This document shows positions 1 to 4,658 of a stretch of DNA of 9,273 bases, piece after piece. Made by a program: the position numbers and the translations under genes. The stretch lies in contig JAAYWE010000087.1 in the NCBI GenBank assembly GCA_012516755.1, positions 1-9,273 of the forward strand, given 5' to 3'. The DNA comes from Treponema sp. (GTDB lineage: Bacteria > Spirochaetota > Spirochaetia > Treponematales > Rectinemataceae). Under the pieces are notes generated by a model, which had not been told where the DNA came from, did not search any database, and was given only the letters and a program-made list of their open reading frames with translations. Every line of letters starts with the position of its first letter. Position 1 is the first letter of the stretch.

Positions 1-236
1 ACTGCGTCCTTCTTGATCGTCTTCGATACTGTTTTATTCTTTACTTTTCTTGTAATAATCCAGACCGGTCCATGACCCTGTGCACCAGGCTTCGCACAAT
101 GGCAGTTTGGCTTTCCGCATTTCCTATATGCTGCTTCGAGGGTTCCCGGACGGAAGGCAGGAAGCTTTGCAATTTTTTCCAATGCTACCTTCTTTTTCTG
201 CGCAAGTTCATCCAAAGATTCTCTCTCATTCATCAT
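1..236 (-). CDS. DUF6788-like small Cys-rich protein, partial (C-terminus off the left edge)
   Basis: The minus strand is open from an ATG at 236-234 to the window edge (78 codons, no stop). An AAAGGAGG Shine-Dalgarno sequence lies 5 bases upstream (complement of about 242-249), one of the strongest ribosome sites in the window. The product begins MMNERESLDELAQKKKVALE and has a charged N-terminal helix. It then reads 'RPGTLEAAYRKCGKPNCHC', followed by 'GHGPVWIITRKVKNKT'. The CGKPxCxC cluster followed by GHGP and a Trp/Tyr-rich strand is what I know from the DUF6788 family, small proteins of unknown biochemical role often found next to transposase genes. The Cys/His cluster could bind a metal; that is inference. 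The missing left flank would show whether a transposase follows. A second Met at residue 2 is an alternative start. The coding call is firm; the family name is moderately sure. Confidence 0.68.
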   Translation of the reverse strand, partial: MMNERESLDELAQKKKVALEKIAKLPAFRPGTLEAAYRKCGKPNCHCAKPGAQGHGPVWIITRKVKNKTVSKTIKKDA

Positions 237-262
237 AGACGCCTCCTTTTGTCTGCAAAGAT

Positions 263-289
263 ATTATACTTCCAGACGAAAAAAGACAA
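263..289 (-). promoter_or_regulatory. Promoter of the DUF6788-like gene, with a palindrome over the -35 box
   Basis: Reading the minus strand, a perfect TATAAT lies at 268-263, about 27 bases from the start codon. The best -35 match is TTGTCT at 289-284 with a short 15-base spacer. The -35 lies inside a dyad, AAAGAC-AA-GTCTTT (282-295), which could be an operator. The -10 box and the strong ribosome site make the promoter likely; the -35 assignment is less sure. Confidence 0.5.
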
Positions 290-311
290 GTCTTTCTTTT
301 ATCTCACCTTG

Positions 312-360
312 CAAAAATCACAACAAATTTGTCGTGCACCCTTTGCCATTGTGATTTTTG
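312..360. repeat. 12-bp perfect inverted repeat with two palindromes inside
   Basis: CAAAAATCACAA at 312-323 is repeated in perfect inverted form as TTGTGATTTTTG at 349-360, with 25 bases between. Inside lie two perfect palindromes, ACAAATTTGT (323-332) and GTGCAC (334-339). The right arm ends inside the -35 box of the promoter for the gene at 395. Because the repeat lies upstream of the expected transcription start, a DNA-level operator or looping site is more plausible than an RNA hairpin. The natural candidate ligand is the TrpR-family protein encoded next door (autoregulation, as known for E. coli trpR), but the sequence does not resemble the E. coli trp operator. Confidence 0.6.
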
Positions 361-386
361 ACCCTTTCGAGTTTTCATAGTATAAT
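358..386 (+). promoter_or_regulatory. Sigma70-type promoter of the TrpR-family gene, leaderless geometry
   Basis: TTGACC at 358-363 (5 of 6 consensus bases), a 17-base spacer and a perfect TATAAT at 381-386 form a near-ideal housekeeping promoter. Transcription should start about 6-8 bases after the -10 box, at roughly 392-394, and the ATG is at 395. No Shine-Dalgarno sequence is possible between them (only TAATAAAT), so the transcript is predicted to be leaderless. Confidence 0.75.
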
Positions 387-394
387 TAATAAAT

Positions 395-697
395 ATGCCA
401 AGAAATCCTGAACTGATGCGCACTTGTATTACCGAGATGTCCAAAGCTCTAGAAGGGGCAGATGCCGCACTTATCGAAGAATTCTTCTATTCGCTTTTTA
501 CCTCGGCCGAAGCCGATGAAATGGCCAAGCGCTGGGCTCTTGTAAAAGAATTGGCAAAAGGCACACCACAGCGCAAAATCGCAGCTGAACTCGGCCTATC
601 TCTCTGCAAGATAACTCGCGGCTCGAGAGAACTAAAGAAGCCTGGTTCTGCTTTTCGTCAGCTGCTGGACAAATTGCCTCCGTCTCAGGCAACATAA
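395..697 (+). CDS. TrpR-family (TrpR/YerC) transcriptional regulator
   Basis: The 100-residue, all-helical protein has the size of the TrpR family. Residues 56-80 form the helix-turn-helix, with 'AELGLSLCKITRGSREL' matching the 'ELGAGIATITRGSNSL' recognition region of E. coli TrpR as I remember it. By eye alignment the tryptophan-pocket residues Thr44, Arg54, Arg84 and Gly85 of E. coli TrpR correspond to Thr36, Arg46, Arg75 and Gly76 here; Ser88 is replaced by Glu79. This points to a true ligand-responsive TrpR-like repressor and not the more distant YerC group, though the ligand is unproven. The start at 395 fits the promoter only as a leaderless message; Met8 or Met15 are internal alternatives without good ribosome sites. 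It is followed after 5 bases by a membrane-protein gene, probably co-transcribed. No tryptophan biosynthesis gene is in the window. Confidence 0.85.
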   Translation: MPRNPELMRTCITEMSKALEGADAALIEEFFYSLFTSAEADEMAKRWALVKELAKGTPQRKIAAELGLSLCKITRGSRELKKPGSAFRQLLDKLPPSQAT

Positions 698-702
698 ATA
701 GT

Positions 703-1302
703 ATGGAAATACCTCTTCGCCTTATTAGCCGCAAAGATGGTTCTCTTTTCTATGGAGTCCCTCTCTTTTTTCGTCTCATAATGGCTGCAATGCTGATCCT
801 GATGATAATTGCCATTGGGATCGATGGATTCAACACCAGCATCGTGGGTTGGATTATCATGATCCTTCTACTACTTGGCTTCGTATATAAAGAAGATTGG
901 ATCTTCGACCCTTCGTCAAGGCATATTCTGAGTCAGATTGGATTCTATCCTCTGCTAAAAAAGACCAGCATTGCATTCGAGGAAGTCTCATATCTCCAGC
1001 TGGCTGCTATATCGAAGGGGACAATTCCTGGCAGCAGAGAAGAAGAAACCGCTAACCGAGACGCTTTTAGCCAGATGCGCGGCCAAGAAACTGGAGAAGA
1101 TAAAAAAGGTGGAATGCGCTCTTTTTTCCAGAGAAAGAAACTCTATATTTCGCTTCTTATCATCACCAAAAACGAAGAGCATTACCTTCTGGACATGATT
1201 CCTGCCCACCGAGCCTCACGTCTTTCGCAAACTGGAAAAGCACTCGCAGCGCTCATAGGCTGTCCTTTTCTTGATGATCTATATAGTAAATCTGGCCATT
1301 GA
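703..1302 (+). CDS. Two-helix membrane protein of unknown function
   Basis: I do not recognise this 199-residue protein. Two hydrophobic segments, about residues 20-41 and 46-62, are joined by a short polar turn (DGFNTS), so both termini should lie on the same side, probably the cytoplasm. After the second helix comes a soluble part: a strand-rich piece (residues 65-103, 'DWIFDPSSRHILSQIGFYPL'), a charged, probably disordered stretch (107-143, rich in E, K and R), and a last piece with 'KLYISLLIITKNEEHYLL'. A membrane anchor followed by a beta-rich domain is reminiscent of bacterial PH-like membrane proteins, but this is only an impression. It starts 5 bases after the TrpR-family gene with no clear ribosome site, which suggests translational coupling. 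It could be regulated by, or act together with, that regulator. It ends 17 bases from the convergent barrel-protein gene. Confidence 0.75.
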   Translation: MEIPLRLISRKDGSLFYGVPLFFRLIMAAMLILMIIAIGIDGFNTSIVGWIIMILLLLGFVYKEDWIFDPSSRHILSQIGFYPLLKKTSIAFEEVSYLQLAAISKGTIPGSREEETANRDAFSQMRGQETGEDKKGGMRSFFQRKKLYISLLIITKNEEHYLLDMIPAHRASRLSQTGKALAALIGCPFLDDLYSKSGH

Positions 1303-1315
1303 GTGCGGAGCACTC
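1301..1315. terminator. Small hairpin between convergent genes, possible weak terminator
   Basis: GAGTGC-GGA-GCACTC is a perfect 6-bp stem with a 3-base loop. It begins in the stop codon of the plus-strand membrane-protein gene and lies just past the stop of the convergent minus-strand gene (1320). It is the only dyad in the 17-base convergent gap. Neither strand has a T-run behind the stem, so it is not a classic intrinsic terminator; it may act as a 3' end stabiliser or a weak bidirectional stop. Confidence 0.35.
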
Positions 1316-1319
1316 CAAT

Positions 1320-3200
1320 TCATAAATACAGCTTCATGGACATCGAGAATATGTTTTTCCACTCAGATGCGGGAACAACTCTGCCAGCTCCTGTCCCATC
1401 CTCGGACCAGGTGTATGAAATACCATATCCCAGGCTCAACTCTATAGGAATTTGCACACCAAAGAGCATGGGCGGGCTTGCTGGCCTCCAAGAAACACTG
1501 ATGTTTCCGATGTGGTTGTAGTCATAGATGCCGTCGTGGAGAAAACTCTTGTCCGGGTAATCATCCAATTTGGAGGTTCTATCTGGCCAATTATATTCAA
1601 GCCATTTATCTACATCACCAAATATTACTAAGTCTCCTTGTTTATTGCCTGGATTATCCCCATGCCGAACAAAACTATATTTGAGAGAAAGCCGCCAGTC
1701 TGGCGCTGGCATCATGTCGAGCTTGACCAAAAATTCGTCGGAGTTGGGCGGTAGATAATAGCCAAGATTTTCGTCATCTTGAGTATAGGAAGTATCGACT
1801 CGCAAACGGTAATCTGGATACCAGGTTGGATAATGCGCATACACAAAAGGTTCGATCTTGCTGTATTGCGCAGTCAGGGTTGCAAAAGACCACCACGGAA
1901 GCGGAATCTTTGCACCGCCCTGCAAGGCGAACATATTCCGCGCCTTGGTAAAGAGTTCCGACAAATTGGTAATTTCCATCTCGTCGGCATAAAAGGAGGC
2001 ATAGAATTTACCTATCCGCGGAACAACGATCTGGCCATCCACCTGGACCGCGAGATTATCGATATCGGCAAGCTGATTCTGGTACATCACCGAAAAAAGC
2101 AAGGGCGAAAAATAACCGAGCTCGAAGCGCTTAGCCCCGACAATAGTGCTCGTCGCGGAGATAGTGAGCCAGTCGAAGGGGAAAAGCTCCATGCGCTGGA
2201 GGCCGAGCATTTTTTGGTAGGAGATCGCAGAGTAGTAGTAATAATCTATTCCTTCATCAAAGTTGCCATCTCCATTTTTATCGTAAAGCTTCATTGCAGT
2301 ACTTTTCTCATCCGCGCTTTTCTGCCAATTCGTGAGCGAACCCACAAGTCCAGAGATTGCAAAATATTTCGAAGGCCTTAGCACAGTCTCGAAACCCACA
2401 AAAGGCCGCGCTGTACTAGAAAGCGAGAAAGAGCCCGAACCCATGCCCCAATCCCGCCTGAATCTCGAAAGGCGCACCATAACCGAACTATCGTCTGTCT
2501 CCGCCGCTATGTCCTCATGGATATCGTAGCTCGCTGTGGGATAATCGAGAGTGCCATCTGAAGTACGAGGAGTCCCAAACCATATATGATTCGAATCCCA
2601 TTCCTTTGTAAATTCATAAGGCAAATAAAGATCCCGCTCGATCTTATCAAATGTAAACCCGGCTTCTCCCTTAAAAGAAAGCCATGACAGAGGATCGCCC
2701 TTAAGATACGGTACCCAGCGGGAATTGAAGTGCCAAACATCCTTAAAAGGCGTAGAAGACGAGCCATCGATGAGATCGCAAATGCCCGCTACATCGAGCT
2801 TAGTAGCCTCCTCTACCCGAATTCCAGCCTGAGCAATGCCAGACCTGTCCCTCCACAGAGACTCCTCTATGCCCTTGCCTATTTTGAATTCCTCGGCGTA
2901 CTTGCGAATCAGATCCTGTTCTGCAGGCGAAAAAGCTTCCATGTGCCCCATCAAAATCGCAATGAAGTCGGCAACCTGCTGGCTCGTATAGGGCTTTACA
3001 GAAGAGAGCCTTGTAATGACTCCGCGAAGCTCCGCGGTTTCAATCATCATATAGACAGGATGTGTGAGCTCGACCGCTAGATGTCCCTGCGCATACACAG
3101 CCCCGGATCCACCGCTACCCACAGCAAACTTTAAAATCAACAGCGAAAATATTGCCATAGATATTTTGCCAAAACCAAACCTAGAATTCTTCCGGTTCAT
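1320..3200 (-). CDS. Wzi-like outer-membrane beta-barrel protein (capsule-assembly Wzi family)
   Basis: The 626-residue precursor starts with a typical signal peptide: basic residues 2-12, a hydrophobic core about 14-28, and a predicted cleavage after VYA (residue 37). The mature N-terminus, 'LTHPVYMMIETAELRG', followed by 'KPYTSQQVADFI', is a small helical domain. The rest is rich in aromatic, amphipathic strands ('FYASFYADEMEI', 'WWSFATLTAQYSKI', 'DWRLSLKYSFV') and ends in a strand with terminal Leu ('FSMSMKLYL'), as expected for an outer-membrane barrel. The segment 'RLSRFRRDWGMGSGSFSLSSTARPF' resembles the Arg/Trp-Gly/Ala-Arg-Pro signature of Wzi-type proteins, which hold capsule or other surface polysaccharide at the cell surface in E. 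coli. The role here is inferred. Its ATG overlaps the TGA of the upstream hydrolase gene (ATGA), and an AGGA sits about 8 bases upstream, so translation is probably coupled. No polysaccharide genes are adjacent. Confidence 0.72.
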   Translation of the reverse strand: MNRKNSRFGFGKISMAIFSLLILKFAVGSGGSGAVYAQGHLAVELTHPVYMMIETAELRGVITRLSSVKPYTSQQVADFIAILMGHMEAFSPAEQDLIRKYAEEFKIGKGIEESLWRDRSGIAQAGIRVEEATKLDVAGICDLIDGSSSTPFKDVWHFNSRWVPYLKGDPLSWLSFKGEAGFTFDKIERDLYLPYEFTKEWDSNHIWFGTPRTSDGTLDYPTASYDIHEDIAAETDDSSVMVRLSRFRRDWGMGSGSFSLSSTARPFVGFETVLRPSKYFAISGLVGSLTNWQKSADEKSTAMKLYDKNGDGNFDEGIDYYYYSAISYQKMLGLQRMELFPFDWLTISATSTIVGAKRFELGYFSPLLFSVMYQNQLADIDNLAVQVDGQIVVPRIGKFYASFYADEMEITNLSELFTKARNMFALQGGAKIPLPWWSFATLTAQYSKIEPFVYAHYPTWYPDYRLRVDTSYTQDDENLGYYLPPNSDEFLVKLDMMPAPDWRLSLKYSFVRHGDNPGNKQGDLVIFGDVDKWLEYNWPDRTSKLDDYPDKSFLHDGIYDYNHIGNISVSWRPASPPMLFGVQIPIELSLGYGISYTWSEDGTGAGRVVPASEWKNIFSMSMKLYL

Positions 3201-4303
3201 CGCTTTATCCTAAAGATCATTCTTTGATGTTCGAAAGCATTTTCTAGCTTTCCTTGATCGCATAACCAGAAAAGATACGAGCGAATGGTAGATCCAACAA
3301 GTACATACTGGTTAGCATTAAGGACTATATCATAATGAGAAAATACGGCAGCCATAACATTTTCGAGCGTAGCCCCTTCTGCACAGTTTGCCTCGGAATT
3401 TACCGCCGAGACAATGACATCAGCAATTTCGAAAATCTTGGCCCGATTTATATCCACAAGTGATTTTATATCTTGAGTCGGTTCTGCATGAGCTGGTACA
3501 AACCATTCAGCCTCGCTCGACTCGAGCATCGAAAGCGTTGCAAGTTCTGCCTCAATATCATACAAAAAGAAAAGGCCATATTTTTCAAGAATTGGTGCAC
3601 CGGCAAGAGAATCTGCAACAAAAAACACATTGTCTGGGGTTAGAATTCCAATCATGCTAAAATAATGGCCTGGCAGAGACATAATCTGCAAACAAGGCAT
3701 GCCTTGTGCCGCACTCTGTGATTCATTTTTGGGTATGATTGCTGACGCACTTGTAGGAGCGCTCCAAGGCGCGAATGTCGAAGCGCTCTGCAATTCATTT
3801 ATGGGTGAACCCTGTGATGTATTTGCAGCTGCGCTCCCATGTACCTGTGCGGGCTTGGAAAGCTGCCACCTGCCATCTTTGTCGAAGGTCAAAGCACAAG
3901 GAGGCTCGAGCAAGCAATTTGCTCGCGAAGGCTGTGCCATAAGAAACTTGTTCCTCAGCGCTTTCTGTGGAAAACTGCCAGATAAAAACGAAGGCTCAAG
4001 CTGAGGATAGCTCAAAAAAGCCGCCTCCAGTTCTGTTGCTGCAATGCTACAACCAGTTCGCTTAGACAGGAATGCATTTCCACCGCAGTGATCCGCATTG
4101 GAATGAGTGTTGATAATCATTGCGAGCTCGACACCAAGCCGCTCACATTCGCGCAGAATCTTCCTTCCTGCATCCTCGTCGCCACCAGAATCGATAACAA
4201 TTGCGCGAGCGACATCGCTCTGCTTGAAAACATAGAGTCCAAGATTGGTTGGCCCACGCGCAACAAGAGTATTGCCCAAGAAGGGTTCGAATAGAATTGG
4301 CAT
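3197..4303 (-). CDS. Metallo-beta-lactamase-fold hydrolase with an Ala/Ser-rich insert
   Basis: The fold is clear. 'AIVIDSGG' (residues 34-41) is followed by 'THSNADHCGGNAF' (66-78), the metal motif HxHxDH with Asn69 in place of the second His. Further ligands are His213 (LPGH), Asp231 (VADS) and His272 (PAHAE). A C-terminal helical region (310-368, 'NQYVLVGSTIRSYLFWL') matches a tail I associate with one subgroup of single-domain hydrolases of this superfamily. No signal peptide is seen, so it should be cytoplasmic. The substrate cannot be told. It is longer (368 residues) than the usual 280-310 because of an insert at about 150-203, rich in Ala, Ser, Pro and Gln, which carries an imperfect 24-residue duplication. 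No good ribosome site precedes the ATG (AAGAG about 13 bases upstream). It overlaps the following barrel gene by ATGA. Possible relation to surface-polymer metabolism is only inferred from this coupling. Confidence 0.83.
   Translation of the reverse strand: MPILFEPFLGNTLVARGPTNLGLYVFKQSDVARAIVIDSGGDEDAGRKILRECERLGVELAMIINTHSNADHCGGNAFLSKRTGCSIAATELEAAFLSYPQLEPSFLSGSFPQKALRNKFLMAQPSRANCLLEPPCALTFDKDGRWQLSKPAQVHGSAAANTSQGSPINELQSASTFAPWSAPTSASAIIPKNESQSAAQGMPCLQIMSLPGHYFSMIGILTPDNVFFVADSLAGAPILEKYGLFFLYDIEAELATLSMLESSEAEWFVPAHAEPTQDIKSLVDINRAKIFEIADVIVSAVNSEANCAEGATLENVMAAVFSHYDIVLNANQYVLVGSTIRSYLFWLCDQGKLENAFEHQRMIFRIKR
3714..3806 (-). repeat. Imperfect in-frame duplication inside the hydrolase insert
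   Basis: Two 21-base segments, 3714-3734 and 3786-3806, agree at 18 of 21 positions and lie 72 bases apart, exactly 24 codons. In the protein they correspond to 'PINELQSAS' (about 167-175) and 'PKNESQSAA' (about 191-199). The residues before each copy (TSQGS and TSASAI) are also alike, so the insert seems to have grown by tandem duplication and then drifted. Confidence 0.6.
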
Positions 4304-4352
4304 AGGTTATTGTTACTCTTTTTATTGTTCTTCAGCAAGCTTTCTGGCTAGC

Positions 4353-4372
4353 AGGGCTCAAAAAAAAGCCCT
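4353..4372 (-). terminator. Hairpin with a U8-containing loop, possible terminator or attenuator piece
   Basis: AGGGCT (4353-4358) and AGCCCT (4367-4372) form a 6-bp stem. Read on the minus strand, an eight-T run (complement of 4360-4367) covers most of the loop and is not after the stem. Together with the larger inverted repeat just upstream on this strand, the T-run could end transcripts from tex, but the spacing (about 12 bases from the stem) is too long for a textbook terminator. Confidence 0.3.
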
Positions 4373-4379
4373 CATGCAA

Positions 4380-4441
4380 TGTCGGCATCGGGGGTAGGGT
4401 TGGCCGCTGGGGTTGGGGGATTAGCGGCACAAAAACCGACA
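4380..4441. repeat. Nested inverted repeats enclosing a G-rich stretch
   Basis: Outer arms TGTCGG (4380-4385) and CCGACA (4436-4441), and inner arms GCCGCT (4403-4408) and AGCGGC (4423-4428), are each perfect 6-bp inverted repeats. On the plus strand 4390-4419 holds four G-runs of 5, 3, 4 and 5, with loops of 2, 9 and 2 bases, a possible G-quadruplex that would compete with the inner stem. On the minus-strand transcript this would be a C-rich cruciform-like RNA in the leader of the hydrolase or trailer of tex. It may be a copy of a dispersed palindromic element. Confidence 0.5.
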
Positions 4442-4504
4442 CCGAGCAATCGCACGAAGGCATTTTAGATTATATCAAAGTCAGACAAAGAATTCAAGAT
4501 TTCG

Positions 4505-4609
4505 CATTGCCTAAAGAGTATTCTAGCTGAAAATAAGCCATTGCCTAAAAATATTCTGGCCGAAAATAAGCCATTGACAAAAAACTAAAATCTAGCCGAA
4601 GTTAAATCG
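4505..4609. repeat. Three tandem imperfect repeats of about 34 bases
   Basis: Copies lie at 4505-4538, 4539-4571 and 4572-4609. Each starts CATTGCC or CATTGAC, then an A-rich part, then TCTAGCTGAA, TCTGGCCGAA or TCTAGCCGAA, and each ends in a TAAGC or TAAATC variant. Copies 1 and 2 are very close (one indel and a few changes); copy 3 has drifted. Units are directly abutting with no spacers. They are non-coding. Function unknown: a multi-site protein-binding region or a slippage-prone minisatellite are both possible. Confidence 0.72.
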
Positions 4610-4632
4610 CAGCGCCCATTTCCGCTATATTC

Positions 4633-4654
4633 TGCGTGGTGCGTGTACCATGCA
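4633..4654. other. Imperfect hairpin after the tex stop codon
   Basis: TGCGTGGT (4633-4640) and ACCATGCA (4647-4654) form an 8-bp stem with one G-T pair on the plus strand (an A-C mismatch on the tex transcript) and a 6-base loop. It lies 4 bases beyond the tex stop codon. There is no T-run after it, so it may protect the 3' end more than terminate. Confidence 0.3.
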
Positions 4655-4658
4655 GTAG

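Larger units (their letters stand above)
4304..4658. other. 355-base gene-free gap between tex and the hydrolase gene
   Basis: No credible ORF, tRNA or conserved RNA is seen. Both flanking genes are on the minus strand, so the gap is the downstream region of tex and the upstream region of the hydrolase. It holds, from the tex side: an imperfect hairpin just after the tex stop (4633-4654), three tandem repeats (4505-4609), a nested inverted repeat around a G-rich stretch (4380-4441), and a hairpin with an A8/T8 loop (4353-4372). I found no convincing -35/-10 pair for the hydrolase on the minus strand. Confidence 0.7.

Noticed and set aside
72..380. Plus-strand frame of 102 codons
   Set aside because: It is antisense to the DUF6788-like gene, runs through both divergent promoters, and has no family resemblance.
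1779..2381. 200-codon plus-strand frame inside the barrel gene
   Set aside because: It lies fully antisense to the 626-residue protein, whose signal peptide and strand pattern make it clearly the real gene; the frame has no ribosome site or recognisable domain.
4358..4375. Five-codon minus-strand mini-ORF (M-R-A-F-F) as a leader peptide
   Set aside because: It has no ribosome site, simply reads the T8 run, and such short frames are expected by chance.
4574..4579. Perfect TTGACA in the third tandem repeat
   Set aside because: No -10 box at 15-19 bases on the plus strand, and the plus strand downstream has only antisense-tex sequence.
4505..4609. Tandem repeats as a CRISPR array
   Set aside because: The copies abut without unique spacers and differ from each other; no cas gene is present.
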